Assembly (NCBI RefSeq): GCF_019745455.1
Contig: NZ_JAIETD010000041.1
Coordinates: forward strand, 62,001-126,000
DNA length: 64,000 nucleotides
Source of the DNA: Methylobacterium sp.
Lineage (GTDB): Bacteria > Pseudomonadota > Alphaproteobacteria > Rhizobiales > Beijerinckiaceae
Direction: 5' to 3'
Shown here one piece after another: positions 50,608 through 61,032 of the stretch. Position numbers and translations under genes: made by a program. Below the pieces are notes generated by a model that ran no database searches, had not been told where the DNA came from, and saw only the letters and a program-made list of their open reading frames with translations. Positions within the stretch are counted from its first letter, which is position 1, and every line of letters begins with the position of its first letter.

Positions 50608-50858
50608 TCTACCGGCCTCCCGAGAATACGCACCGCAAGGTTGTGTAGGCCGATCCCGACTACGAGGAATGACAACGCCGCACTCGCCGCCGCCAGGGCC
50701 CCTCGCCCGGCAGCCCCTGGAATGCCGAACGCGACAGCTGCAATCGGCGTTATGAAGCCAGCTGCCACCGAAGCGATGACGACGCCGTTCGACGTCGCCG
50801 CCACCGAAGCGTTTTCGTCCGCTCGTTGTGAATCAAACTCATCGGCTGCATCTGGCAT
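50604..50858 (-). CDS. Small two-span membrane protein, unknown
   Basis: About 84 residues from ATG 50858 (or 91 from 50879). An acidic N-terminus (MPDAADEFDSQRADE) precedes two hydrophobic segments (about 25-45 and 51-73). Neither start has a strong ribosome binding site. Support comes from membrane-like composition and the ATGA overlap with the next ORF. No family recognised. Confidence 0.5.
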   Translation of the reverse strand: MPDAADEFDSQRADENASVAATSNGVVIASVAAGFITPIAAVAFGIPGAAGRGALAAASAALSFLVVGIGLHNLAVRILGRPVE

Positions 50859-50906
50859 GGGATGCAAGCCATCGCACAATCGTCGTGCCTGGTGCGATCC
50901 AGAGCT

Positions 50907-51710
50907 TCAGCCGCCCGTGAACACTCCCATGACCGCCCGACGCAGCGGATTCTCCGGGTTCGACAGCAACCGCAGAGCCATCGCGCAGGCGATGGTGACG
51001 AGGAGCGGGCGGATCAGCCGCGCCCCGAGCCGTATCGCCAGGGCTGATCCGATCTGCGCCCCGAGGAAGGCGCCGAACGCCATGGCGATGCCGATCACCC
51101 AGACGACGTGACCGCCGATCGCGAATAAGGCGAGGCTGCCGAGATTGCTCGCGGCGTTGGCGAGCTTGGTATGGGCTGTGGCCCGCACCACCCCCAACCC
51201 GAGGAGGGTGACGAAGCCGATCATGTAGAACGCCCCGGCGCCAGGGCCGAAGACGCCGTCATAGAAGCCGACGACCGGCGCGACCGTCAGGGCGAAGATG
51301 CCGGGCGTGAGGCGCGCGGCCGCGTCCTCGCTGCTCATGCGCTTGGCGAAGGCGAAGTAGAGCGCGATCCCGACGAGAAGGATCGGCACGGCAGCGTCGA
51401 GGACCGGGCGTGGCAGCAGGCTGACGCAGAGCGCCCCGCCGATCGAGGCGAGGCCTGCGCTGAGCGCGATCTTCCAGGCCGCCGGCCAATGGATATGCCC
51501 GCGCCGAGCGAAGGCGATGGTCGAGGAGATCGCGCCCGCGCTGCCCTGGAGCTTGTTCGTCGCGATGGCTGCGACGGGATCGAGTCCGGCCAGCAGTAGC
51601 GACGGCACCGTGATCAGGCCCCCTCCCCCGGCGATGGCGTCGACGCAGCCTGCCGCAACGGCGACGGCGAACAAGCCCGCCACCAGAGTGATGTCGACGC
51701 CGAAGATCAT
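50907..51710 (-). CDS. TSUP (TauE/SafE) family permease
   Basis: A 267-residue permease with about eight helices and the repeated motif: GCVDAIAGGGGLITVPSLLLAGLDP in the first half and GFYDGVFGPGAGAF in the second, both TauE/SafE signatures. Members export sulfite, sulfoacetate or other organosulfonates. No sulfur gene is nearby, so substrate is open. Confidence 0.9.
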   Translation of the reverse strand: MIFGVDITLVAGLFAVAVAAGCVDAIAGGGGLITVPSLLLAGLDPVAAIATNKLQGSAGAISSTIAFARRGHIHWPAAWKIALSAGLASIGGALCVSLLPRPVLDAAVPILLVGIALYFAFAKRMSSEDAAARLTPGIFALTVAPVVGFYDGVFGPGAGAFYMIGFVTLLGLGVVRATAHTKLANAASNLGSLALFAIGGHVVWVIGIAMAFGAFLGAQIGSALAIRLGARLIRPLLVTIACAMALRLLSNPENPLRRAVMGVFTGG

Positions 51711-51718
51711 TCCAGCCT

Positions 51719-51754
51719 CACCGGTTTCCGGTCGCCACCGACCGAAAACCGGTG
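51719..51754 (-). terminator. Strong hairpin between L,D-transpeptidase and TSUP genes
   Basis: 14-bp stem with one mismatch (CACCGGTTTCCGGT against ACCGAAAACCGGTG) and an 8-nt loop. It lies 15 bp past the transpeptidase stop and just before the GAGG ribosome binding site of the TSUP gene. No T run, so attenuation or RNA end-protection is as likely as full termination. Confidence 0.5.
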
Positions 51755-51768
51755 GGCTTTCTCGTGTT

Positions 51769-52335
51769 TCAGTTGCGGACGATCACCTTGGTGCCGACCC
51801 GAACCCGGTCGTAGAGATCGACCACGTCCTTGTTCGTCATGCGGATGCAGCCGGAAGAGACGGCCGCGCCCATGGTCTCCGGCTCGTTCGAGCCGTGAAT
51901 CCGGTAGAGCGAGGAGCCGAGATACATCGCGCGGGCGCCGAGCGGGTTGTCCTGGCCGCCGGCCATGAAACGCGGCAGATCGGGGCGCCGGGCGAGCATC
52001 TGTGCCGGTGGGCGCCAATCCGGCCATTCCTTCTTCATGGTCACGGACTTCACCCCCGACCAGGAGAAGCCCTGGCGGCCGACGCCAACGCCGTAGCGGA
52101 CCGCCGCCCCGTTGCCGAGGACGTAGTAGAGCCGCCGCTGGCTCGTGGAGACCACGATGGTGCCGGGCTTCTCGGACCCCTTCCACGCGACGGTCTCGCG
52201 CGGGATCGCCTGCTCGCGGAAAATGTTCATGAAGTCGGCGATCGGCCCGCTGTCGAACGGGTTGGCGGTCGCAGGTTGGCCGGCCAGGACCAGGGCCGCG
52301 AAGGCGGGTGCCGCGAAGATGCGGGGAAGGCGCAT
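51769..52335 (-). CDS. L,D-transpeptidase (YkuD domain)
   Basis: A 188-residue exported enzyme with a signal peptide (MRLPRIFAAPAFAALVLAGQPATA). The YkuD domain runs from about 55 to 185 with the active-site block YRIHGSNEPETMGAAVSSGC; Cys and His are intact. It makes 3-3 cross-links in peptidoglycan or attaches proteins to it; many paralogues are usual in Rhizobiales. Confidence 0.93.
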   Translation of the reverse strand: MRLPRIFAAPAFAALVLAGQPATANPFDSGPIADFMNIFREQAIPRETVAWKGSEKPGTIVVSTSQRRLYYVLGNGAAVRYGVGVGRQGFSWSGVKSVTMKKEWPDWRPPAQMLARRPDLPRFMAGGQDNPLGARAMYLGSSLYRIHGSNEPETMGAAVSSGCIRMTNKDVVDLYDRVRVGTKVIVRN

Positions 52336-52627
52336 GGTCGTTCTCTCTCGTCGCTGCGGTGCATCCTGCGGCGAACAGGCTGGGCCCGTCGCTTTCCGGA
52401 GCGCCTGCGGCCTCGATTGCCGAGCCGTTTCCTCAAGGGCGCGCAGCGTTGGCCGCTAGGGCCCGGCCGGTCAACCCAACCGGGACAGTGGCTCGGGAGT
52501 CGTGGATTTTGAGTCACGGTTCCCGATCCGGCCGCATGACGCCCAAAGCCCCGCCGGCATTCGCTTTTCATTCAGCCTGAAGGACTTTCCTTCGGACGAC
52601 TTGCATTGACAGAATGTCGCAACCGGA

Positions 52628-53089
52628 TTGCAGCTTTGCCGTCGCCGCACCAGTCTTGACCCCGTGCAACCAGGTCCGATCATCGCAGCAGCCCTTTCGA
52701 GTGCCGTGCAATCCGTTGGCTTGCGCGGCAGCGACGCTGTGCTCTCGCCGGATCATGCCCCTCGGCGGGTGTCGGCCACGACAGTCGATCGTCTCCTCGC
52801 CGTCCTGCTGCTGCTGCTTGCGATCCTGTCGCCGGTCGACGTCAGCGCCTATCGAGGCCTGGACGTGCGCCCGCTCGGCGTCACGTCCACAGCCGGCGGG
52901 ATCAAGCCATTCATTCCCTCCGCCTCGATGGCAGAGATGGTCGACGACGTCTCGGATGGCGAGCATGCCCTCCGTGAAGTGCGGCTGATCGCCGACCCGA
53001 AGGCCGCTCCGAGCGTCCAGCAGATCGGGGCGATCTCCTTCCGGAGCCTCCGGCCGTGGCTGCCCGAGCGGCCACCCAGGACCGCCTGA
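52628..53089 (+). CDS. Hypothetical exported protein
   Basis: Up to 153 residues from a TTG. A strongly hydrophobic stretch (VDRLLAVLLLLLAILSPVDVSA) at about 54-75 looks like a signal peptide, so the real start is probably an internal GTG rather than the TTG. The mature part is a polar 75-residue segment with no recognised domain. Codon pattern is plausible but not decisive. Function unknown. Confidence 0.4.
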   Translation: MQLCRRRTSLDPVQPGPIIAAALSSAVQSVGLRGSDAVLSPDHAPRRVSATTVDRLLAVLLLLLAILSPVDVSAYRGLDVRPLGVTSTAGGIKPFIPSASMAEMVDDVSDGEHALREVRLIADPKAAPSVQQIGAISFRSLRPWLPERPPRTA

Positions 53090-53294
53090 TCGCAGGCCAA
53101 GGCTGCGGCTGCGCAGCCTCTTCGAATCCTAATGCGGCGGCTTTGGCCGCATCCTCGCCATTTCCGGCGTGGAGAGTGCATAGGATCTCGCGCTACAACC
53201 CTTCTTAGGGCCTTTGCTTCGAATGGACACGCTGCGCGGCGGCCTCCTCTGGCTCGGCAAGCGGTCCAGCATATGGATCAGGAGAGTTCCGATC

Positions 53295-54536
53295 GTGCCT
53301 TCGTCCCTCACTCATGCCGACCGGATGCATGGCCTGCGGCGTCTGCGCGCCGGTATCGCCGGCGTCGCGATCGCCGCAGCGGTCACCGGCTGCAACCAAA
53401 AGCAGCAGGCAGCGGTCCCCACTGCGCCGCCGCCGGAGGTCAGCATCGTCACGGTGAAACCACAGCCGATCCCTTATCAGCGCGACCTGCCCGGACGCGT
53501 GGCACCCTTGCGTATCGCCGAAGTCCGCGCCCGGGTCGGCGGCCTCGTGATCAAGCGGACCTTCGAGCAGGGCAGCCAGGTCAAGGAGGGCGATGTTCTC
53601 TACAAGATCGACCAGGCGCCCTACGAGGTCGAACTCCAGAGCGCCGAGGCCGTCCTCGCCAAGGCCGAGGCAGCCCTCGTGCTCGCAAGCCAGCAGGCCG
53701 AGCGTCTCGAGACGCTGCTCTCCCGCCAGACCGCAAGCCAGGCGCAGTACGACAGCGCCTACGCGACCCAGAAGCAGGCGGAGGCCGAAGTTTCCGGCGC
53801 AAGGGCGGCCCGCGACCGGGCCAAGCTCAATCTCAGCTACACCGATGTCCGCGCCCCGATCTCGGGCCGGATCGGCCGGGCGCTGCTCACCGAGGGCGCT
53901 CTGGTCGAGCAGGGCGGAACCGCCAACCTCGCCACGATCCAGCAGCTCGACCCGATCTATGTCGACATCACGCAATCCGTCGGCGAACTGAACAAGCTCC
54001 GCCGCGACCTCGCCAGCGGCGAGCTCGACCGCCTGGCCCAGGATTATGCCAACGCCAAGCTCATCATGGATGACGGGACGTTCTACCCCTCGCCCGGACG
54101 CGTTCTCTTCTCCGACGTCACCGCGGACCCCAGCACCGGGCAGGTGACATTGCGCGTGCTCTTCCCGAACCCGAGCGACGAGCTCTTCCCCGGCATGTAT
54201 GTCCGCGCCCGGATCAAGCAGGGCATCGACAAGGACGCCATCGCAGTACCGCAGCAGGCGATCCAGCGCACCAATGACGGCAAGGCCGAGGTCTGGGTGG
54301 TGGGCAAGGACGACAAGGTCATGCTGCAGCCCGTCGAAGTCGGCCCCATCGTCGAGAACAACTGGCTGATCCGCGACGGCCTCCAGCCCGGTACGCGGGT
54401 CGTGGTGGAGGGCGTCCAGAAGATCAGCGCGGGGATGGTCGTGAAGCCGGTGCCGCTGAAGACGGAGACGGCTGAGGCATCTCAGGCGGAGGCGACCGCG
54501 ACGCTCGCGCCGCAGAGCGAAGCGGGAGCGCGCTGA
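53295..54536 (+). CDS. RND efflux periplasmic adaptor (AcrA/MexA family)
   Basis: About 413 residues. A lipoprotein signal ends in the lipobox AVTGC, so the mature protein is lipid-anchored in the inner membrane. LPGRVAPLRIAEVRARVGGLV starts the lipoyl domain, QASQAQYD-like helices form the coiled hairpin, and LSYTDVRAPISGRIG re-enters the barrel. Start choice: GTG 53295 with GGAG 10 nt upstream, preferred over track start 53214. The permease gene follows after 3 bp. No TolC gene adjoins. Confidence 0.92.
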   Translation: MPSSLTHADRMHGLRRLRAGIAGVAIAAAVTGCNQKQQAAVPTAPPPEVSIVTVKPQPIPYQRDLPGRVAPLRIAEVRARVGGLVIKRTFEQGSQVKEGDVLYKIDQAPYEVELQSAEAVLAKAEAALVLASQQAERLETLLSRQTASQAQYDSAYATQKQAEAEVSGARAARDRAKLNLSYTDVRAPISGRIGRALLTEGALVEQGGTANLATIQQLDPIYVDITQSVGELNKLRRDLASGELDRLAQDYANAKLIMDDGTFYPSPGRVLFSDVTADPSTGQVTLRVLFPNPSDELFPGMYVRARIKQGIDKDAIAVPQQAIQRTNDGKAEVWVVGKDDKVMLQPVEVGPIVENNWLIRDGLQPGTRVVVEGVQKISAGMVVKPVPLKTETAEASQAEATATLAPQSEAGAR

Positions 54537-54539
54537 GCC

Positions 54540-57500
54540 ATGGCCCGCTTCTTCATCGACCGGCCGATCTTCGCCTGGGTCGTCGCCCTGTTCATCTGTC
54601 TCGGCGGCGTGCTCGCCATCCCGATGCTGCCCATTGCTCAGTATCCAGTGATAGCGCCGCCTTCGATCGCACTCTCGACGGCCTATCCCGGCGCATCCGT
54701 CGAGAACCTCTATACCGGCACGACGCGCCTCATCGAGGACGAACTCAACGGCGCGGCCAACATTCTCAACTTCGAGAGCGCCAGCGACGCCTTCGGAGTC
54801 ATCGAGATCACGGCGCAGTTCCGTCCCGGCACGGATTCGAGCCTCGCCGGCGTCGAAGTGCAGAACCGACTGAAGCGCATCGAGGCACGCCTTCCGGCAG
54901 AAGTCCGTCAGCAGGGAACGCTGGTGGAGGAAGCCTCCGCCGCGACACTCAACATCATCACCCTGATCTCCCCCGACCGGTCGATGGACGAGATCGCGCT
55001 CGGCGACTTCCTGATGCGGAACGTGATCAACGAGATCCGCCGCATTCCCGGCGTCGGTCGCGCGACCCTCTATTCGACCGAGCGGTCGCTGAGGATCTGG
55101 GTCGATTCCGATAAGCTGCGCGGGCTCTCCCTCAACGCATCCGACGTCTCGCAGGCGATCACCAACCAGAACGTCCAGATCGCCTCGGGCGCCGTCGGCG
55201 CGGCGCCGAGCCCGTCGAACAACCCGGTCAACTTCCCCATCATCGTCAAGGGCCAGATGACGGCGCCGGACGAGTTCGGCGCGATCGTCCTGAGGGCCAA
55301 CCCCGACGGCTCCAACGTGCGCCTGCGCGATATCGCCCGGATCGAGCTCGGCGGTGAGGACTACAAATTCACCACCCGTCTGGACGGAGGCCCTGCCGCC
55401 GGTATTTCGGTAACCCTGGCGCCGGATGGCAACGCCCTCGAGACCGCGAACGCCATCCGCGCCAAGATGGTGGAACTGTCCGAGTTCTTCCCGTCCAACG
55501 TGAAGTGGGATATTCCGTACGACATCACACCGGCCGTCAACGCCTCGATCTGGAAGGTGCTGATGACGCTGATCGAGGCGGTGGTCCTCGTCTTCGTGGT
55601 GATGTTCCTGTTCCTGCAGAACATCCGCTACACGCTGATCCCCACCATCGTCGTGCCGATCGCCCTGATGGGCACCTGCACGGTGATGCTGCTCTCCGGC
55701 TTCTCGGTGAACGTGCTGACGATGTTCGGCATGGTGCTCGCCATCGGCATCCTCGTCGACGACGCCATCGTCGTCGTCGAGAACGTCGAGCGCATCATGA
55801 ACGAGGAAGGCCTTCCCCCGAAGGAGGCTACCCGCAAGGCCATGGATCAGATCACCGGCGCGATCATCGGCATCACGCTGGTGCTGGTGGCGGTGTTCAT
55901 CCCGATGGCGTTCTTCCCGGGCTCGGTCGGCATCATCTATCGCCAGTTCTCGATCGCCATGGTGACCTCGATCGCCTTCTCGGCGCTCCTGGCCCTCACC
56001 TTGACGCCGGCCCTCTGCGCGACCCTGCTCAAGCCGGTCGAGAAGGGGCACGGTCATGCCAAGGGCGGGTTCTTCGGATGGTTCAACCGGCTCGTGGACC
56101 GTGAGACAGCCCGCTATGGGCGCGGCGTCTCGGCCTTCATCGCTCGCTCGGGCCGGGTCATGGTGGTCTACCTGATCCTGGTCGCGGGCCTCGCCTATGC
56201 CTTCGTCCGCCTTCCCGAAGGCTTCCTTCCGGTGGAGGACCAGGGCTTCTTCACCGTGGATATCCAGACGCCACCGGGATCCTCCTTCAACCGCACCGAG
56301 CAGGCCGTGAAGAAGGTCGAGGAGCACCTCCTCGCCCAACCCGGTGTCGCGAGCGTCACCATCGTCAACGGCTTCTCGTTCTCGGGACAGGGCCAGGTGA
56401 CGAGCCAAGCCTTCGTCACCCTCAAGCCCTGGGGCGAGCGCGACGCGGCCAACTCCGCGGCCAAGCTGGTGGAGGGCACCAACAAGGCGCTCTCGACCTA
56501 CAAGGATGCCATCATCCAAGCCTTGGAGCCGCCGCCGATCGACAATCTCGGCAACGCCTCCGGCTTCTCCTTCCGCCTTCAGGACCGGGGCCAGAAGGGG
56601 TACTCGGCGCTGATGGCGGCTCAGGAGCAGTTGCTCTCCCTCGCCAAGAAGAGCCCGGTGCTTCAGAAGGTCTATGTCGAGGGATTGCCGCCTGCGCCCC
56701 AGGCCGAACTCGTCATCGACCGCGAGAAGGCGGCGGCACTGGGGGTGGCCTTCGAGGAGATCAATAACACCATCCAGGTCAATCTCGGGTCGGTCTATAC
56801 CAACGACTTCCCGAACCGGGGCAAGATGCAGCGCGTCATCGTCCAGGCCGAGGATTCGCAAAGGTTGAAGGCCGCCGACCTCCTGAATTACGGCGTCCGG
56901 AACGCACAGGGCACCATGGTGCCGATGTCCTCCTTCGCCGACCTCAAATGGAGCGTCGGGCCGGCGCAGATCATCGGCTTCAACGGCTACCAGTCGGTGC
57001 GCATCACCGGCGAGCCGAAGCCCGGCTACACCTCGGGTGACGCCATCGCAGAGATGGAGCGCCTGATGGAGCAGCTGCCCAAGGGGTTCGGCTATACCTG
57101 GACCGGCCAGTCGCTGCAGGAGAAGGAGGCCGGCAGCCAGGCGACCCTGTTGCTCGCCCTCTCGATCCTCATCGTGTTCCTGTGTCTCGCCGCGCTCTAC
57201 GAGAGCTGGTCGATCCCCTTCTCGGTGCTGCTCGTCATCCCGCTCGGCGTCGTCGGCTCGGTGGCGGCGGTCTACCTGCGGGGCATGCCCAACGACGTCT
57301 ATTTCAAGATCGGGCTCATCACGATCATCGGCCTCTCGGCCAAGAACGCGATCCTGATCGTGGAATTTGCCAAAGACCTCTGGAAGCCGGGCAAGTCGCT
57401 GGTCGACGCCACGGTGGAGGCCGCGACGCTCCGCTTCCGCCCGATCGTGATGACCTCGCTCGCCTTCATCTTCGGAGTCGTGCCTCTCGCCATCGCGACG

Positions 57501-57704
57501 GGGGCGGCCTCGAAGAGCCAGCAGGCCATCGGCACCGGCGTGCTCGGCGGCATGATCTCGGCGACGGTGCTCGCCGTGATGTTCGTGCCAGTGTTCTTCG
57601 TGGTGGTGATGCGGCTATTCCGCCGGAAGGACGCGGCGGAGGGCCCGAAGACGGAGGCGGAGGACAAACCAGAGCCTTCAGCTCACCCCGCACCGGCCGA
57701 GTAG
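54540..57704 (+). CDS. RND multidrug efflux permease (AcrB/MexB family, HAE1)
   Basis: A 1054-residue proton-driven pump that ejects hydrophobic compounds. MARFFIDRPIFAWVVALF is the standard first helix. The proton relay is intact: Asp-Asp in GILVDDAIVVVENVERIM, Lys in GLSAKNAILIVEFAKDL and Arg in RFRPIVMTSLAFIFGVVPL. Twelve helices with two large periplasmic loops. Local repressor gene absent. Confidence 0.95.
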   Translation: MARFFIDRPIFAWVVALFICLGGVLAIPMLPIAQYPVIAPPSIALSTAYPGASVENLYTGTTRLIEDELNGAANILNFESASDAFGVIEITAQFRPGTDSSLAGVEVQNRLKRIEARLPAEVRQQGTLVEEASAATLNIITLISPDRSMDEIALGDFLMRNVINEIRRIPGVGRATLYSTERSLRIWVDSDKLRGLSLNASDVSQAITNQNVQIASGAVGAAPSPSNNPVNFPIIVKGQMTAPDEFGAIVLRANPDGSNVRLRDIARIELGGEDYKFTTRLDGGPAAGISVTLAPDGNALETANAIRAKMVELSEFFPSNVKWDIPYDITPAVNASIWKVLMTLIEAVVLVFVVMFLFLQNIRYTLIPTIVVPIALMGTCTVMLLSGFSVNVLTMFGMVLAIGILVDDAIVVVENVERIMNEEGLPPKEATRKAMDQITGAIIGITLVLVAVFIPMAFFPGSVGIIYRQFSIAMVTSIAFSALLALTLTPALCATLLKPVEKGHGHAKGGFFGWFNRLVDRETARYGRGVSAFIARSGRVMVVYLILVAGLAYAFVRLPEGFLPVEDQGFFTVDIQTPPGSSFNRTEQAVKKVEEHLLAQPGVASVTIVNGFSFSGQGQVTSQAFVTLKPWGERDAANSAAKLVEGTNKALSTYKDAIIQALEPPPIDNLGNASGFSFRLQDRGQKGYSALMAAQEQLLSLAKKSPVLQKVYVEGLPPAPQAELVIDREKAAALGVAFEEINNTIQVNLGSVYTNDFPNRGKMQRVIVQAEDSQRLKAADLLNYGVRNAQGTMVPMSSFADLKWSVGPAQIIGFNGYQSVRITGEPKPGYTSGDAIAEMERLMEQLPKGFGYTWTGQSLQEKEAGSQATLLLALSILIVFLCLAALYESWSIPFSVLLVIPLGVVGSVAAVYLRGMPNDVYFKIGLITIIGLSAKNAILIVEFAKDLWKPGKSLVDATVEAATLRFRPIVMTSLAFIFGVVPLAIATGAASKSQQAIGTGVLGGMISATVLAVMFVPVFFVVVMRLFRRKDAAEGPKTEAEDKPEPSAHPAPAE

Positions 57705-57711
57705 TAGGTAT

Positions 57712-57734
57712 CTCCCTCCCCCTTGAGGGGAGGG
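57712..57734. terminator. Hairpin between acrB-like and sdhB
   Basis: CCCTCCCC facing GGGGAGGG with a 5-nt loop, just after the permease stop, in the 179-bp convergent gap. A second small hairpin, GTCGGGC-CT-GCCCGAC, lies at 57802-57817. Neither has a T run; likely bidirectional stop region. Confidence 0.5.
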
Positions 57735-57883
57735 ATCGAAGGTGGCTGGGCGACCCTGGGTTCAGGCAAGCGGAACACCCCCACCTCGTCCCCACACCCA
57801 CGTCGGGCCTGCCCGACTTGGGCACCGAACATGCCGATCTCGGGCTGGCCTGAGATCTATGGGGGAGGAGAGGCGCTACGTCC

Positions 57884-58699
57884 TCACACCTCGCGCGAGA
57901 TCATCATCTTCTTGATCTCGGCGATGGCTTTTGCCGGGTTCAGGTTCTTCGGGCAGGTATTGGCGCAGTTCATGATCGTGTGGCAGCGATACAGCCGGAA
58001 CGGGTCATGCAGGGCGTCGAGGCGCTCACCGGTATTTTCGTCGCGGCTGTCGATCAGCCAGCGATAGGCCTGCAGGAGCGCTGCCGGCCCGAGGAAGCGA
58101 TCGCCGTTCCACCAATAGCTCGGGCAGGACGTCGTGCAGCAGGCGCAGAGGATGCACTCGTAGAGCCCGTCGAGCTGTGCGCGATCCTCCGGCGTCTGCT
58201 TCCACTCGCCCTCGGGCGCCGGCGTCTCGGTCTGGAGCCAGGGCTCGATCGAGGCGTGCTGTGCGAAGAAGTTCGTCAGGTCCGGCACGAGATCCTTGAG
58301 CACCGGCATATGCGGCAATGGGTAGATCCGAACCGCACCGGTCTTCTTGCCCTTGGCGTGCCCCTTGGTGTGATCTTGGCACTCGTCAATGCCCATGGTG
58401 CAGGCGAGCGCGTTCTGGCCCTCGATGTTCATGGCGCAGGAGCCGCAGATGCCCTCGCGGCAGGAACGGCGGAAGACGAGGGTCGAGTCGACCTTGGCCT
58501 TGATCCAGAGCAGGGCGTCCAGCACCATCGGCCCGCAATCGTCTCGGTCGACCTGATAGACGTCCACCCGCGGGTTGGCGCCGTCATCCGGGTTCCAACG
58601 ATAGATCCGGAACTCCTGCAGATTGTTGGCGCCAGGCGGCCGAGGCCAGGTCTTGCCCTCGGTGAGCTGGGAGTTCTTGGGGAGAGAGAACTGGGCCAT
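57884..58699 (-). CDS. sdhB: Succinate dehydrogenase iron-sulfur subunit
   Basis: A 271-residue subunit carrying the electron path of complex II. [2Fe-2S] ligands in [22 protein letters not shown], and [4Fe-4S]/[3Fe-4S] ligands in [16 protein letters not shown] and [13 protein letters not shown]. Normal length. Last gene of sdhC-sdhD-sdhA-sdhB. Confidence 0.97.
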   Translation of the reverse strand: MAQFSLPKNSQLTEGKTWPRPPGANNLQEFRIYRWNPDDGANPRVDVYQVDRDDCGPMVLDALLWIKAKVDSTLVFRRSCREGICGSCAMNIEGQNALACTMGIDECQDHTKGHAKGKKTGAVRIYPLPHMPVLKDLVPDLTNFFAQHASIEPWLQTETPAPEGEWKQTPEDRAQLDGLYECILCACCTTSCPSYWWNGDRFLGPAALLQAYRWLIDSRDENTGERLDALHDPFRLYRCHTIMNCANTCPKNLNPAKAIAEIKKMMISREV

Positions 58700-58757
58700 G
58701 ATCGGCGTGCCTATTTCTTATCAAAGCATCTGATCTGAGGACGACTGCATTCCATCC

Positions 58758-60578
58758 TCAATACACACGCGCCTTCGGCTCGATGTACTGGATCTCGTTC
58801 GACATCGTGTAGGTGTGAACCGGCCGATAATCGATGCTGACCTGCTTCGACGTGTCGTCCATCCAGGCGAGGGTGTGCTTCATCCACTCCTTGTCGTCGC
58901 GGTCGGGGAAGTCCTCGCGGGCATGGGCGCCGCGGCTTTCCTTGCGGTTGGCGGCCGATTCCATCGTCACCACCGCCTGGCCGATGAGGTTGTCGAACTC
59001 GAGCGTCTCGAGGAGGTCGGTGTTCCAGATCAGCGAGCGGTCCTGGATGCCGATATCGGCCGTGCCGGCGGCGACCTTGTGGATGAGGGTCCTGCCCTCC
59101 TCCAGCACCTCGCCGGTGCGGAAGACGGCGCAGTTGTTCTGCATCGTCTTCTGCATCTCGGCGCGCAACTCGGCGGTCGGCGTGCCGCCATTGGCGTAGC
59201 GGAAGCGATCGAGGCGGCCCAAGGCCTTGTCGGCCGAGTCCTTGGGCAGATCCATCTGGCGGCGGCCCGGCTCGACGATCTCGGCGCAGCGCAGGCCGGC
59301 GGCACGGCCGAACACGACGAGGTCGATCAGCGAATTCGACCCGAGGCGGTTGGCGCCATGCACCGAGACGCAGGCCGCCTCGCCGAGCGCCATCAGGCCC
59401 GGCACGACCGTGTCGGGGTTGCCGTTCTTCAGGGTCAGCACCTCGCCGTGATAGTTCGTCGGGATGCCGCCCATGTTGTAATGCACCGTCGGGAGCACGG
59501 GGATCGGCTCCTTGGTGACGTCGACACCGGCGAAGATCTTGGCGCTCTCGGAGATGCCCGGCAGGCGCTGGTGCAGGATCGCCGGGTCGAGATGGTCGAG
59601 GTGCAGGTAGATGTGGTCGTTGTTCCTGCCGACACCGCGCCCGGCCCGAATCTCCATCGTCATCGAGCGCGATACCACGTCGCGGGAGGCGAGGTCCTTG
59701 GCGGACGGCGCGTAACGCTCCATGAAGCGTTCGCCCTCGGAATTCGTGAGATAACCGCCCTCCCCGCGCGCGCCTTCCGTGATCAGGCAGCCGGCGCCGT
59801 AGATGCCGGTGGGGTGGAACTGCACGAACTCCATGTCCTGCAGCGGAAGGCCGGCGCGCAGCACCATGGCGTTGCCGTCGCCCGTGCAGGTATGGGCCGA
59901 GGTCGCCGAGAAGTAGGACCGGCCATAGCCGCCGGTGGCGAGAATCGTCTGCTGCGCACGGAAACGGTGGATCTCGCCGGACGCCTGGTCGATGGCGATG
60001 ACGCCGAGGCAGCGGCCATCCTCGTCCATGATCAGGTCGAGGGCGAAGTACTCGATGAAGAAGTTGGTCTGGTTCTTCACCGCCTGCCCGTAGAGGGTGT
60101 GGAGCATGGCGTGGCCGGTGCGGTCGGCGGCGGCGCAGGTGCGCTGGGCGGTGCCCTTGCCGTATTCGGTGGTCATGCCGCCGAAGGGCCGCTGGTAGAT
60201 CTTGCCTTCCTCGGTCCGCGAGAACGGCACGCCCCAATGTTCGAGCTCGTAGACAGCCGCGGGCGCGTTCCTGACGAGGTACTCGATCGCGTCCTGGTCG
60301 CCGAGCCAGTCCGACCCCTTCACGGTGTCGTACATGTGCCAGCGCCAATCGTCGGGGCCCATATTGCCCAGCGACGCCGAGATGCCGCCCTGTGCCGCTA
60401 CCGTGTGGGAGCGCGTCGGAAAGACCTTGGTGATGCAGGCGGTGCGCAGGCCGGCTTGAGAGCAGCCGACCGTGGCGCGAAGCCCCGCGCCGCCCGCCCC
60501 GACGATCACCACGTCGAAGGTGTGATCGTGGATGGTGTAGGCGGGCGCGCCGTTGCCGTTGGTTCCGTTGGTGGCCAT
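58758..60578 (-). CDS. sdhA: Succinate dehydrogenase flavoprotein subunit
   Basis: A 606-residue catalytic subunit that oxidises succinate to fumarate with covalently bound [22 protein letters not shown] binds FAD, and [10 protein letters not shown] holds the flavinylated His. [21 protein letters not shown] and the active-site Arg region [11 protein letters not shown]-like ([10 protein letters not shown]) follow. ATG 60578 is preferred over 60584 because AAGGAT abuts the earlier ATG and is well spaced from the later one. Confidence 0.96.
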   Translation of the reverse strand: MATNGTNGNGAPAYTIHDHTFDVVIVGAGGAGLRATVGCSQAGLRTACITKVFPTRSHTVAAQGGISASLGNMGPDDWRWHMYDTVKGSDWLGDQDAIEYLVRNAPAAVYELEHWGVPFSRTEEGKIYQRPFGGMTTEYGKGTAQRTCAAADRTGHAMLHTLYGQAVKNQTNFFIEYFALDLIMDEDGRCLGVIAIDQASGEIHRFRAQQTILATGGYGRSYFSATSAHTCTGDGNAMVLRAGLPLQDMEFVQFHPTGIYGAGCLITEGARGEGGYLTNSEGERFMERYAPSAKDLASRDVVSRSMTMEIRAGRGVGRNNDHIYLHLDHLDPAILHQRLPGISESAKIFAGVDVTKEPIPVLPTVHYNMGGIPTNYHGEVLTLKNGNPDTVVPGLMALGEAACVSVHGANRLGSNSLIDLVVFGRAAGLRCAEIVEPGRRQMDLPKDSADKALGRLDRFRYANGGTPTAELRAEMQKTMQNNCAVFRTGEVLEEGRTLIHKVAAGTADIGIQDRSLIWNTDLLETLEFDNLIGQAVVTMESAANRKESRGAHAREDFPDRDDKEWMKHTLAWMDDTSKQVSIDYRPVHTYTMSNEIQYIEPKARVY

Positions 60579-60606
60579 GGGCATATCCTTCGGGTTCCGG
60601 GTGCGG

Positions 60607-61020
60607 TCAGACCAGCTTGCCGAGGCTCACGCGCAGGATCGCGTAGAGACAGGAGACGGCGACGATGACCGCGTAGAAGTTGTTGGCGAAGAGGCTTACG
60701 ATCTTGAGACCCTTGTCGTGGACGTAATCCTCGATGATGACTTGCATCCCGATCCTCATGTGGAGCGTGACCGAGATCACGGCGAGGATCAGGATGAGTG
60801 CAACGATGGGGTGCGACATCAGGGCGACCGCTTCCGCGTAAGGCCGCCCGGCCATCAGCGCGATGACGACGACGAAGGCGACCATCAGCGGCGCGTTCGA
60901 GGCCGCGGTCAGGCGCTGCAGCCACCAATGGCTGGCGCCGTGGCCCGAGGCGCCGAGCCCCTTCACCCGCGAGCGCGGGGTGCGCATGGTGAGGTTCGTG
61001 TTCTGGCGGTTGTCGACCAT
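60607..61020 (-). CDS. sdhD: Succinate dehydrogenase membrane anchor SdhD
   Basis: A 137-residue subunit with three membrane helices. [27 protein letters not shown] is typical of alphaproteobacterial SdhD, with residues near the quinone site; the heme His lies in a later helix ([19 protein letters not shown]). It is 12 bp from sdhC and 28 bp from sdhA. Confidence 0.94.
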   Translation of the reverse strand: MVDNRQNTNLTMRTPRSRVKGLGASGHGASHWWLQRLTAASNAPLMVAFVVVIALMAGRPYAEAVALMSHPIVALILILAVISVTLHMRIGMQVIIEDYVHDKGLKIVSLFANNFYAVIVAVSCLYAILRVSLGKLV

Positions 61021-61032
61021 GTCCTCGCCTCC

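Noticed and set aside
52568-52966. 132-aa minus-strand ORF opposite the hypothetical exported protein
   Set aside because: No signal or domain; the plus-strand reading has a signal-peptide-like segment and is the better candidate.
53205-56861. 1218-aa minus-strand ORF opposite the RND efflux genes
   Set aside because: Shadow of well-identified adaptor and permease genes; composition is Gly/Asp/Arg-rich with no domain.
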